Positions 37,200 to 47,051 of a stretch of 64,000 bases of DNA are shown in pieces (the first letter of the stretch is position 1; each line of letters opens with the position of its first letter). The notes under the pieces are model-generated. The model did not search any database, was not told the origin of the DNA, and worked only from the letters and a program-made list of their open reading frames with translations. Origin of the DNA: Craterostigma plantagineum (lineage: Eukaryota; Streptophyta; Magnoliopsida; Lamiales; Linderniaceae); contig JAPQWV010000367.1 in the NCBI GenBank assembly GCA_027422505.1, forward strand, positions 496,001 to 560,000, written 5' to 3'. The position numbers and the translations under genes are program-made.

Positions 37200-39522
37200 T
37201 TACAGGCTTTTTTCATGGTATAGCTTGACCGTACTAACTAACGCAAGAGATTCTACTAGTGCCTTGAAAAGAATGTCAGGGTAATCTTCTACGAGGGCTC
37301 GGCCATGGCCGAATGGTATAGAGCTTAGAACCCTACCAACTATCTGGGAAAATGACGACTAACACAGTCTTTAGATCAAAAAATAAACGTTTAAGAGCAA
37401 AAGTTAGGTGGTTTAGTTACCTTTCTTGCGTAGCCACCGAAAGCTATTCCACTAATCAAAGCATGAGAGGAATCAGAGACGATCTCTGCAAGACGAAAAT
37501 CATTATTACACGGTGATTACTTAACGAAATAGCCTCGAGGTTTTTAAAAAGATGGCGTGGTTGGTGTGGTTTAAGTTAGTTTTTACACGATTTAAGTTAG
37601 TTCTCTTTTACCGTGTGTTGGTGTGGTTTGAAACAATCCCGCCTTCTTCAAGCCCTCCGCCGTGTGTGCGTTCGTACCGCCAGCTAGTTGAAGAAAACCT
37701 GTCGATCGAATAGGAACGCCAATTTGTCTAGAATGAAAAAAAAATAACGGGCGCAGATTTAATCTTGTAGGGATATATATAGGGATGAATTGAAGGTTTG
37801 CCATTGACATATACCGTTTGACCTATTTGGAATCGAGGCCAAGCGTACAGCAAATGCAATAGCCTCTTTCGTAGCGCCCCGTCCTATGTCTCCACTCATG
37901 GGTCGACCGTCTAACTATAGTTAGCAGACAGAGCGAATATTTAACTATGTCGAAAACTGAAAAAAAAAAAACAGCCTTCAAGTGTTTTTATCACCTGCCA
38001 TAGATTGTGGCAACTAATCCTTCCTTTCATCGCGTCGTACATCGACCTCATCGCATCAATACTTGGATCGCCCCTATCGGGTAAGCTCACCTGAAAAAGT
38101 TTAAAAAAAACGAAGAAAAACGAGCCCATGTAAATACGAATTAACCTCGAAATTCTTGATTGTTGGGCGTGATTTAGAAACATGAGAGGATGTTTTGTTA
38201 ACTTACAGCCACAAGCCTGAGCTTATTAATTGAATCTCCCAAACCGTTCCATAGGTCACGAAAGGACTCAACCTGGCTATATGATCGACTAAATCAACAC
38301 GAATTCTATATGATCGCTAAATCAACACTCCTTATTGCATAACATTATTTATTACCTTCCGCTGGTGTGGATTTCTATTGCATCAACGGTCTCCATTTCA
38401 AGAAGTTTGGCTGCAGTTGATACGTCCCGAATGTATGTTGTTGCTCCTAAAGTTTGAAAACTACTCATCAGCGAAAAAAGGCGCTCCACTTAGAGAGCAT
38501 TAATTACTCACTTATTCTATCGTATGGACAAATCGATAAGCAGCGGCCACAGCCATAGCATCGTTCTGCTAAGACCCCGCCCTGAGTGGGTAGAAGGACG
38601 CTAATTATATTGTTGAAATCATTACATCTAAGGGAAATGAGTAATGGAAAAAGATGAACCTTGGATGAACCATTGTTGCCTGTATATGATGAGATGGCAT
38701 TCGCTGGGCAGACGTTTTCGCATGGCCGAGAACAGTCAGTTGGACAATTTTCTGGATCGAATTCTGCTAACAGGGAAAAACTTGTCAATGAAACTCGTCT
38801 AGACAATTTCACAAACACATGGAAGGCATTATTAGCTAACTTTTAAGATAATGGCTATCATATAGGGAAATCACCAGCTTTACGGAAATGCAGATCTTCG
38901 TCATCGTTAACGCTAATCATCACCCAAGGCCGACGAATGGGCATGATATTCATAGCCGCTTCGATTCCATCGTTTACAGCGCTGACGACTGATTCTTCAG
39001 CAGCACAATCAATGCAATCGACTGTGACAAACAGAAACCGTAGGAATCGCGGAAAGATTTCTCAATTTGAACCAACAATTTCACCACTTACCTCCGGCCA
39101 GAGTGTAAATCAGGGAAAGATTTCTGATGTCAGCCACGTCCTACACGAAGCCCAGACCAAAAAAATCAACTGCTAAAATACCCTTCGTCTGTCTACTGTT
39201 GTGTTATCAATGGCAGCCTAGTACTGAACTACCTCAAAGCTAGCACCACAGATGAGCTTAACCCAGTTTCCCCTTTGGAGAGAATCAAGGGGAGACGTTA
39301 TAATCGCAGGAATCCCATTTCTTCGGAGCATCTTCTGCACTTTCTCGATGCCTCCATGGATGTCTTTTCTTGCATGCCGCTGAACTGTAACGTAAAACCC
39401 CCAAAAAAAAAAATCAAGAAAAAATACACCAAAAAGTCCCACTAAAAGAAGGCATGTGATAACAGAGCGAACCCACTTGGAATTTGCGTACGAAGATTAC
39501 AGGAAAAAACGTTTAGAGACAT
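37200..39522 (-). CDS. LdpA-like 4Fe-4S iron-sulfur protein, probably plastid
   Basis: About 13 exons on the minus strand. Positions of the best supported: 39477-39522, 39233-39384, 39092-39140, 38875-39021, 38660-38763, about 38516-38582, 38357-38450, 38207-38278, 37996-38090, 37818-37915, 37630-37705, 37430-37490, and a last one ending at 37200. The N-terminal part has SLQRGNWVKLICGASFEDVADIRNLSL and YTLAGVDCIDCAAE, the hallmark of cyanobacterial LdpA. Two ferredoxin-type clusters follow: C-x3-C-x3-C-x3-CP (NCPTDCSRPCENVCP) and C-x2-C-x2-C-x3-CP (CYGCGRCLSICP). The C-terminal half matches the LdpA C-terminal region (IEIHTSGR, QLAGGTNAHT, GIAFGGYARK). LdpA senses redox and tunes the circadian period in cyanobacteria; the plant role is unknown to me. 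The start (39522 or upstream) and the transit peptide are uncertain. Confidence 0.8.
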
Positions 39523-39877
39523 GGGTGGGAGATGAGGAAGATGAACTCGGCTGATATTTTGGGGACTAGGCTCGTCTTCGACTAGAGATAAAATGATTTT
39601 GGGCCGACAAGATTGATGCTTTATTATTGGATAATCACTGGCCTGGTGAATTTGCAAATTTCTAACCAGAAGCTTCTCATTGTCTGAGTGTGCAGCCTAC
39701 ATTAACATCCTCTTCGTCTTCCTCTTGTTCTATGATTCTTGATTCAGAGAGACATATCAAAAAGATTCAACAGTACATGGCAAGTCGATTCGATAGTAAA
39801 TTACATGATATCCAATATAACATCAGCAGAAAAAGAAAAGATGAACTCTCGACATAGAGCTAGCTGCTGACTATATT
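39523..39877. promoter_or_regulatory. Upstream region of the LdpA-like gene
   Basis: It probably includes the leader and promoter of the LdpA-like gene and the 3'UTR of the F-box gene. An upstream in-frame extension to about 39657 exists and could be part of the transit peptide. Confidence 0.35.
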
Positions 39878-40954
39878 TTACAACCCAGAAGGCGAAACCA
39901 AGCTTTCGATAAAGGTCACGGCTGATACAGGCAAGCTGCTACAGTTTCTCATTTCAGGATATCGAAAAGATCCATCCTTTGAGTCGAAGACGACAAATTT
40001 CGAACCGCAAAGCAGCAAAACCTCGCCGCTGTCGAGCACTGCCACCGCCGCTGCATACGAATGCTTCAGCAAATCGTCCACGTACGGAATGCTGACCATC
40101 TTAGTCCAATTCTGAGCTCCATAGCCATCCATGATCCATATATCGGCGCCGGTCGAATGACTGCAGAAAACGTAAAGACTCCCTTTTGCCAGTCCCATCC
40201 TAGAGTACAAGCAGCTCTCAGCAGAGCAAGGCATCGGCGTTAGTTCGTACTCTTCCGTGGCCAAATCAAAGGAAACGATCGAATCTAAAGATGAATGACC
40301 GCTGGCGATCCAATGAAGCTTTCCGTTTGCGAATTTAGATGCATCGGCCATCAGCCGCCGGCCCTTGAAATCCTCAATCTTCCTCCACCGATCGGTCTTC
40401 AGGCTATAAACCTTCACAATCACCTCGGACGAGTACTTATCGCTGTTGAAAATCCCCACGACCTTATAGTCGTCGCTCGATTCGTCGTAGCCAAGCCCAT
40501 AAGCGAAGTAGCTGTCGTAGTTCCTCCTTACGCCGAAGTCGGGCAGCTGCTTGCGTTTTCTCACAGAAGGGTTCCACAAGAACAGATCTTTCCCGCCCAC
40601 CGCGACGCAGATCAGTCCATTGCAAGAGCCCACGACGGCGAGGAAGCTGTCGGAGAACTCCGTCGAAAAGTCGGATTCGAGCGCGGCGGCGAAGGGCTCG
40701 CGGAAAAGGGAGCGGAGGGAGCAAAGCATGAGATTGCCATGGCAGTTCAAGATGACCCTTTGGCGCGCTAGAGGAGAATCTTTCTCGGAGAATCGCAGGT
40801 GGGCTTTGATGAATTTTGGGTCTGAGATAATTGAGAGCCACGATTTTGAAACGCACTTTAGCTGCAGGAGTGATCTCAGGGGAAGTCTTACGAGGATTTC
40901 TGTGATGACATCGTTGGGAAGTCTGGCGATTGAAGCACTGCTGAGGGTCTCCAT
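39878..40954 (-). CDS. F-box protein with F-box-associated domain
   Basis: A single-exon frame of 358 aa. The F-box at residues 9-50 reads IARLPNDVITEILVRLP and continues LLQLKCVSKSWLSIISDPKF, which fits SKP1 binding. The rest has the F-box-associated beta-propeller-like repeats: GSCNGLICV, LFLWNPSVRKRKQLP, GYDESSDDYKVVGIF, VKVYSLKTDRWRKI, ANGKLHWIA, IVSFDLATEEYELTPMP. It belongs to the large plant CPR1-like/FBA group and would act as the substrate receptor of an SCF ubiquitin ligase. The target cannot be told from sequence. The domain layout and length are normal, and the first ATG is used. Confidence 0.9.
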   Translation of the reverse strand: METLSSASIARLPNDVITEILVRLPLRSLLQLKCVSKSWLSIISDPKFIKAHLRFSEKDSPLARQRVILNCHGNLMLCSLRSLFREPFAAALESDFSTEFSDSFLAVVGSCNGLICVAVGGKDLFLWNPSVRKRKQLPDFGVRRNYDSYFAYGLGYDESSDDYKVVGIFNSDKYSSEVIVKVYSLKTDRWRKIEDFKGRRLMADASKFANGKLHWIASGHSSLDSIVSFDLATEEYELTPMPCSAESCLYSRMGLAKGSLYVFCSHSTGADIWIMDGYGAQNWTKMVSIPYVDDLLKHSYAAAVAVLDSGEVLLLCGSKFVVFDSKDGSFRYPEMRNCSSLPVSAVTFIESLVSPSGL

Positions 40955-41281
40955 TTCGATTGATCGTTCTTTCTCAATCTCAACTCAACTGTGTCTTGGT
41001 TTTCTATGACTTTTAGTTCTGAGATGAAAAATCTACAGCAGATATTTGTCAATTGTACTGCAAGTGTGTGGCTGACGAGATTCTAAGACTACCTTCACTT
41101 GACTATTCCAACGCCACCTTGCTTGACTTGACTATACTAATCCAAAGCATTCTTTCATCGTATAGATTTATGGAAGCTCACTGATAAAGGGAAGGAACTT
41201 CATATAATCTGGAAGTGACATCAGCATATACAGAAAAAAAAAAAAAAAAAGAAAGAAAAAGTATTACATGTAAATCATCCA
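40955..41281. other. F-box gene promoter and spacer
   Basis: No gene is seen. A poly-A run (41231-41248) is present. Confidence 0.35.
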
Positions 41282-41660
41282 TCAACCGTCCATGGCCTGA
41301 GATTGAACACAACACTGCATCATCCATGGTTGAAAGGTGTCCCTTACAGGGAAATCATTGCAAGAATTTGAATTCTTGTTGCTATTATAACAAGCCATCG
41401 TTTTCTCGAGGGACTCGGGCCTCTCCTTGAGCTGTTCGACGAGCGCTCTGAGGACTCTTTTCTCGGATCAGATGGCTGCGTAACGCCAGCCATCTTCATC
41501 GATGCTTCGTGAAATCTCGCTTATGTTTTTCACTTTAGTAGGTTAACTGTTCGTTCAAATCCTTGATGTGTTGTTCCCTTCTCATCCTCGAACATAGCAG
41601 ATTCGCGGTTCGATATCATCCTCTTCCTCTTCTTTTCGTCCGCGATCATCGTGTAGTAAT
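41282..41660 (-). pseudogene. Broken group S-type bZIP transcription factor gene
   Basis: Read on the minus strand, a bZIP basic region begins at about 41649 (MIADEKKRKRMISNRESA). The expected ARRSRMR segment is damaged near 41595 by a small deletion that shifts the frame. In the new frame RMRREQHIKDLNEQLTY follows, then a stop. A third frame continues with EISRSIDEDGWRYAAI, a stop codon, then SEKRVLRALVEQLKERPESLEK and a tail containing PWMMQC, ending at 41282. Together these make a basic region, leucine zipper and Trp-containing C terminus as in S-group bZIPs. At least two frame disruptions and two stops make a functional product unlikely. No intron would repair the frame. Confidence 0.72.
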
Positions 41661-42480
41661 CTGCGTCGAATTCCCGTTCTCAACCCATGACCAATATGAG
41701 CTCGAACCCTCCTTCGTAACTCCCGTAACTTCTTCGTATTGGCTCCCTACCATGCCTCATTTCAGAGGGAACCTCAAAATGGCTTCTTTGTTGCTTTGAG
41801 GACATCTCCTTCGTCTTCTTTTCTGAAAGAAATTTCTACTCAGCTATGAGGAGAATGTAAGCAGAATGATTTAACCAAAAGGGGTTGGGAAAAACACTTA
41901 AAATGTGAGATGTCTTCAAAATCACGGCGAATGTAGAGGGAACAAATGACTTTTTGATTCTTGAAATGCAGAGAAAATGGTGGATAATATATATAGTATA
42001 GGAAATCTTAGTGCTGCAGAGAAAGCTGAAGCTCAAAGGGTTGAAAGAACCTACGGAGAAGCTTATTTTTGGAACGTCATGGTTAACAATAGCTTGCTTT
42101 TCCATTGTTGTGGTTGTGGATGAAATATAAATTCGACAGCAAAGACAGCATCACATTAATGTATTCTCCGTCCCACAGTATTATATGAAGATCCATGCTC
42201 TCATAATTATTATATCATGAGAATGAAGAATCTGTGAAATACCATCAATCATTAGATAGCAGCCACCAGATCTTACAAGCAAAATCCCACAAGCATAATA
42301 TTTTAAAAAAGATAAATAACAACAGAAGATGATAAAGATCAAGAACGCCTAACCAATTCAATTCCTTCGGTTACCATATCTGTATATAAAGTTCAGGAAT
42401 TACACCCATAAGTATTAATCATCGATTAATAAAGTAGAGCCTACTTGTGCAAGTCGATAGATGACGTAGCAGAAATACAT
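41661..42480. other. Intergenic region beside the bZIP remnant
   Basis: It may contain the old 5' leader of the bZIP gene. An 89-codon open frame on the minus strand ending at 41836 has no recognisable family, and I do not call it. The right part holds the 3'UTR of the Shg1-like gene. Confidence 0.3.
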
Positions 42481-43382
42481 TCACGATCCATTGGCGAGCT
42501 CTTCTCTGCCCGTGTCAATATCTACGTAACTTCTTTTCTTGGACGATGATGATGAAGGAACGGCTTCTTTATCTTTCTCTGCCTGGGATTGACCGCTTGT
42601 TGAAGGAAACAATGGAAGTTCGAGGCCGCTTAATTGGCAGAATACCCTCTCGACGGTGTCGTTGATCTCCTTCCCCAAACCGTTTTGATCTAATATTAAC
42701 TCCCAAACTGATTTAGATGCCTTCTCAAGTACAGGAGCCCTGCATATACATAAATTTATGAACATCCACCACAATTACTTTTTTCATAAGTTTCACAGTC
42801 TACAAGGATTTTACATAACACCATTCAGACCATTGAAATTCGCAGGCAGCAAAAAATCAAGAAGTGAATTAAGGAAAATGATAAGGAAGGGAGTAGAATG
42901 ATATTTTCTTACTCTAGCTCCTGCCTAAGGGCATCAAACAATTCTCTCTTTGTTTGTTTCTCAGCACCAGGCGTGTTGAGAACCTTGCTCTGCTCCACCA
43001 TTTTTATCGTATTGCTCTTAAGCTCCTCCTGCAGAGGCATATAATCACATTTCTTGGCTTCAAATTAAAAAATCATGGTGTTGGGACATAAAATCCAAGG
43101 ATCAACAAAAGCCACATAAAAGGGGGAAAAACGAACGTAAAATCCATAATTTGTAGTAACTACAGCTCACAAAAACATCAAGCAATTCACAAGAGAACAC
43201 GTCTGCACACATCGTACAAAAAAACACGCAAAAGAATAGCAGATAAGGGCATTTTCGAGGTACACAAACTCGTGTACATTTGCTTTCAGCTGATTGATGA
43301 TCTTCAATCGTAACGAGTCGATTGTTCCATCGTTCATAAGGGATTCAAGAACGTCCTCTGGCGTTATCACCGGAGATCCCAT
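42481..43382 (-). CDS. Shg1/BOD1-like protein (COMPASS component family)
   Basis: Predicted 159 aa from three exons: 43278-43382, 42913-43028, 42481-42739. The N-terminal part (TPEDVLESLMNDGTIDSLR, then INQLKANEELK, LRQELE and VWELILDQNGLGKEI) matches the Shg1 domain shared by yeast Shg1, a Set1/COMPASS subunit, and animal BOD1. The C terminus is low-complexity with Ser/Lys (SSSSSKKRSYVDID) and may carry a nuclear signal. Family members associate with H3K4 methyltransferase complexes or regulate PP2A at kinetochores. Which applies in plants is not known from sequence. The start at MGSPVITPEDV follows an upstream CA repeat in the leader. Junctions are GT-AG and in frame. Confidence 0.78.
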
Positions 43383-43818
43383 CACACACACACACAAACA
43401 CAAATGCACACCGCAACCTCTCGGTGGAATCGTCCCGAACCGATTGGTGTCAACAACGAAATTAAACCTTTCTTCTGAAATAAGATTTTCAGCTATTGGA
43501 GGAAGGAAATGTTGAAAGTTGGGGAACAGAAACACAATTGTTATCCCCAAATGGAACTTTAACAGAACGACGTCGTGCAATACGTTTGAAGCTTTGAAAA
43601 AGTTTTTAAGATGGGCTGGGCTTTATTAATGCGAAAATGGGCCGTACCTTTACTGTTGAGACATTTAATCTATTGGGCCGAGAACTTGTCCGAACTAGTA
43701 AAGCCACATTTTTTATTAATTATTATTACAAATGATGACGCCAGACACTCAAACTTCGACGATTACTATAAAGAAGGGAAAGGCAAGCAAAGCAAAGCAA
43801 TTAATTATTACTATCAGC
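43383..43818. other. Leader and promoter of the Shg1-like gene, 3' end of SCPL50-like gene
   Basis: The (CA)n-like run at 43383-43404 lies in the Shg1-like leader. Nothing else is recognised. Confidence 0.35.
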
Positions 43819-45144
43819 CTAATTAGCAGAAGAAAACAAATCCCTCTCCAAAACCCAGTCTTGAATCATAACCTGAGAATTCAAAGACTGATCGGTGGGA
43901 ACCAAATGTCCGGCGTTAAGCACCACCGCGTGGCTCAAACTCTCCCACCTCTGAACGTACCCAGCCAAGCCTCCGCCGACCCTCCAAACCTTCCTCTCCG
44001 CCGTAAGAAACCGCCGCGTTCCTTCCCAGTTCGTCATCTTCCTCACCCAAGACAGCGTCGACGCCACGCCGTCCCTCAAATCGCACTGCCCCTGATAGAG
44101 GAGCACCTTCGTCTTCCTCGCCAGGAGGTACTCCACCATGAACCTGGCGCTCTTCATCACGTCCTCGTGTAGAGCCTCCGCCACGTCTGCGCTGCACATC
44201 TCAAACGCCGCCGTGGAGCCGTCGCCTCTGACTCCCAGTGCCCTCTTTACGCCGGCGTCGTTCAAGAACTTCACCACCACTCGGTTAGGGTAGGGAGTCA
44301 GCCTCCTGAAGTCGTAGAGGGTGGCCAAGCCCGTCAGGTTCGTCAGAGTGTTTAGTAGGTTCGTCCGGCCATCCGAAGCCGCCGACCACCGCCCCGCCGC
44401 GGCCAGGCTTATCGTCTGAGACTGAAGTTTCTCCACGTGGGTTTTCTGCTTTTCGTTGATTAAGCCGAGCTCGTAGCAGTTGGTGGCGAAAGTCGTCATT
44501 TGCACGGCTGGATCTGTCACCCCATTTCCGATGGCAAAGCCGGCGAGGTTGATCTTCCTCCGATCTCCGGCCGGCAGGGCGTCGTTCTTCTTCAGGATGT
44601 AGTACCCGAGCGACGGTAGGTACTTTCCGGCGTAGCTCTCGCCGGTGAGGTAGATCGGCCTTCTCCTGAACGAATCGTCCAGCGAAAGAAACCCTTGAAT
44701 CGCCGTGAAGAGATGGGCCGCCACCTGCTGCTGGTTTCTCGGTATCTCCGCCGGCGAGGCGGCGACGCTGAAGCCAGTGCCTATTGGGTTGTCGAAGAAG
44801 ACGAGTCCGAAGAGCTTGTTCCATGGGTTAGGGTTGGGCTCGAGCTCGACGCTTTGGTTCACGAGCCACGGTCCGAGCTCGAAGTAGTTGCCCAGCATGG
44901 ACGAACAGCCAGGACCGCCTTGGAGCCATACGAGGATCGGCGCGGCGGCGGCGCCGTTGAGCGGAGTCTGAGCTTCGTAGTAGGAGTAGAAGATGGCCGA
45001 GCCGCTGGTGGAGTTTACCGTTAAATAGCCTGATTTTGTTGGAAGGGCTTCCTTTGGGTACTTCGGCGCTGAAGTTGCTGTCTGAAAAGTAATGAAGATG
45101 ATGAGTAGTGAAAGGGTTAGTAGGTTTCGGTGTAAAGATTCCAT
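43819..45144 (-). CDS. Serine carboxypeptidase-like 50 type protein
   Basis: An intronless frame of 441 aa, unlike the ten-exon SCPL gene at the left end. A signal peptide (residues 8-27) is followed by the S10 peptidase core: WLQGGPGCSSMLGN, the nucleophile motif LTGESYAGKYLPS, the Asp region YQGQCDLRDG and the His region NAGHLVPTDQ. The catalytic triad is complete. The intronless structure and the ALPTKSGYLTVN N terminus fit the SCPL48-51 group, closest to SCPL50 (At1g15000 from memory). Activity is presumably vacuolar or apoplastic peptidase; the substrate is unknown. Local GC content is higher than in the neighbours, as is common for intronless plant genes. Confidence 0.9.
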   Translation of the reverse strand: MESLHRNLLTLSLLIIFITFQTATSAPKYPKEALPTKSGYLTVNSTSGSAIFYSYYEAQTPLNGAAAAPILVWLQGGPGCSSMLGNYFELGPWLVNQSVELEPNPNPWNKLFGLVFFDNPIGTGFSVAASPAEIPRNQQQVAAHLFTAIQGFLSLDDSFRRRPIYLTGESYAGKYLPSLGYYILKKNDALPAGDRRKINLAGFAIGNGVTDPAVQMTTFATNCYELGLINEKQKTHVEKLQSQTISLAAAGRWSAASDGRTNLLNTLTNLTGLATLYDFRRLTPYPNRVVVKFLNDAGVKRALGVRGDGSTAAFEMCSADVAEALHEDVMKSARFMVEYLLARKTKVLLYQGQCDLRDGVASTLSWVRKMTNWEGTRRFLTAERKVWRVGGGLAGYVQRWESLSHAVVLNAGHLVPTDQSLNSQVMIQDWVLERDLFSSAN

Positions 45145-45940
45145 TTTTATTATTGATCTTTCTTTATGGGGTGGGGGTTATCCTTTGTGATTCGATCAGC
45201 TTATGTTGTACGGAATTTATAAGCTGCTAGGGATGCATGTTTGACTTGTCTCTCTGGCTCAGATTTTCATTAACTTTGCTTTTTTTTTTTTTTTTTCCGT
45301 GGTTTGAAAGGTATTTGTTGACTATTACTCACGATCATGGGTGGACTATGTGTAATGAATGTTTGGGTGGACTATGTGTAATGAATGTTGATCTAGTATG
45401 ATGCTCCATTGTCCAAATATCTATCAAATTGTATGATCTTATTTCTTTTGGAAAATAACCCAATACATCAAATTTCTTATCTATCATTCAGCTAAATATT
45501 TATGCATATATCCGTCCGAGAAAAACTAGGAACTGAGCCATGCTACTTACTATATGGCACCAATATCTTATAATACTCATGATCCACCAATATATAAATA
45601 GAGAAAGGGCAAGTAAATATCAACATCGCAAATTGAGTGTAAGTCGTGGGGGCTTATTTCTAGAAAAACACCAAATTCCATTTCTCCCAAAAAAAAATTA
45701 TTAAACGGGACAACGTAGGATCCGCACTGATCCATATTGATTGATATTCCTTATCAAAAGTCAAAACACGCGATGATGAAGTCAAAGAACAGCACAAGTC
45801 AACTATGATATCATTAAGTCGTAAAGTCAAACCCAACAACGTTGCAATCGCTTGAAAAGCATTATTGCCATTTCCAGGAACTAAAGATCCGTACCATACG
45901 ATAAAATTAGACATCAAAAGTGGGGCCATAAAACAAAAAA
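45145..45940. promoter_or_regulatory. SCPL50-like promoter and OEP16-like 3' region
   Basis: A pyrimidine tract and a TATAAG-like box (about 45216) lie upstream of the SCPL50-like ATG. A tandem copy of GGGTGGACTATGTGTAATGAATG occurs at about 45338-45387. The open frame at 45660-45929 lies in the 3' flank of the next gene and is not called. Confidence 0.4.
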
Positions 45941-46692
45941 CTAGAAAATCCCAGTAAGAACATTCGCCGCCGTGGACAAAGCGGCGCCGGTGATGGCAAA
46001 CTGAACCACCTGCTCGTGAGAGTGGTCGTCGGTGGTCAACGCCAAGGCTGCCCCCGTTATTGCTCCGGCGAGTGCACTGTTCTTCTGTACGAAAATCAAA
46101 ATCACTAATATCTCATCTCATCAAATACCCTGAAAAACAACTGTAATAAAAGATTGAGGCAAAGAAGATAAAGAGCTTCTAACCCAATCATGGATTCCTC
46201 TTCCTTCCTTAAGGATTTACAGACTACTATTTTATTACCTGTAAGCTTGCCAAATGGATTATGCTTCTTTGATGCACCGACTTCTGAAGGGAGCCCAGTC
46301 GCCGCATCTCCTCCTACGCCTGATTTCGAATAAAATATACGATCTACGTTCCTCAAATTGAAGAATAAAACACATAAACGAAAAGGAAACTGCATCGATC
46401 TTTTGCTCACTCTCCGCTGTGGTAAGATAAGCCTCGCGCGACACGGCTTGAACAGCTCCCACCTGCAAATTATTGGAATAAAAAAATCGTTTCTTTTCTG
46501 CGAAAATTTGGGCCTTGAAATCGTTCGACGGAAACGATGAAAGAAAAGGTTAACCACCCCAGCGGCTTTGACGAAGCTCTCGGCAATGCGATTGAGCAAA
46601 GGGTGGCCGAGATCGAAGAAGAAGCACTTGTCGAAGTGCCTCAGCTCGTCCATCAGTGATCGTGTCTCCAAGTTACTACTGCGACCACTCAT
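45941..46692 (-). pseudogene. OEP16-2-like envelope pore gene lacking its central exon
   Basis: Four exon-like blocks match the seed-type outer envelope protein OEP16-2: 46558-46692 (FFFDLGHPLLNRIAESFVKAAG), 46411-46462 (VGAVQAVSREAYLTT), 46239-46319 (PSEVGASKKHNPFGKL) and 45941-46084 (NSALAGAITGAALALTT to the stop). OEP16 is a four-helix amino-acid-selective channel of the Tim17/22 family. The block between PFGKL and KNSALAG, normally about 35-45 residues with the second helix and the YG-T-RG loop, is not found in the 154 bp left between exons 3 and 4. The phases there are also incompatible (1 into 0), so direct joining shifts the frame. It is either a decayed gene or an exon lost in assembly. 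From memory At4g16160 next to CAMTA5 (At4g16150) is the counterpart. Confidence 0.68.
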
Positions 46693-47018
46693 GATGATCT
46701 TATGATCTTTTTCTCTTCTTTCCGTCGAAGGTTTGTTTTCTTCTAACACACACACACTCTGTGAATACGCACAATGCAGATGGTGAAAAGATGGATTTAC
46801 TCTGTAAAGAACTATTTTGCTGGCGAAGAGGATGCTATCTAGAGATCTATAGACACGTGCCTCTTAGTTTTACACGTGTCTGCTTGTCTCCTAATGTTGT
46901 GGCGTTCTTCTTGATCATAATATATATCTAATCCAACTTTTACATAGTTATTTATCTCATATAACCTTATATGATATTAAATTTGGCGTTGAGAGCTATT
47001 TTTTTGGCATTTATTTTA
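46693..47018. promoter_or_regulatory. Upstream region of the OEP16-like gene
   Basis: A CA run lies at 46747-46757 just upstream of the start. The remainder is AT-rich and ends at the first transposon. Confidence 0.35.
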
Positions 47019-47051
47019 CTCCTCCGTCCCGCAACTTGATCAGATAAGTTG

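Noticed and set aside
40295..40771. 158-codon open frame antisense to the F-box gene
   Set aside because: It is a mirror frame of a strongly supported coding region and has no family resemblance.
41836..42105. 89-codon open frame on the minus strand near the bZIP remnant
   Set aside because: No known domain; hydrophobic, AT-driven composition after the first 25 residues. It could be leader sequence of the bZIP remnant.
229..45144. The two carboxypeptidase genes as a tandem duplication
   Set aside because: One has ten exons and carboxypeptidase II motifs, the other is intronless and SCPL50-like. They are separate ancient clades.
45660..45929. 89-codon open frame on the minus strand downstream of the OEP16-like gene
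   Set aside because: It has no recognisable family and lies in the 3' flank of the upstream gene. Composition is not coding-like.
46105..46692. Single long open frame covering OEP16-like exons 1-3
   Set aside because: It reads through introns whose splice sites fit the conserved protein; the residues from introns do not match the family.
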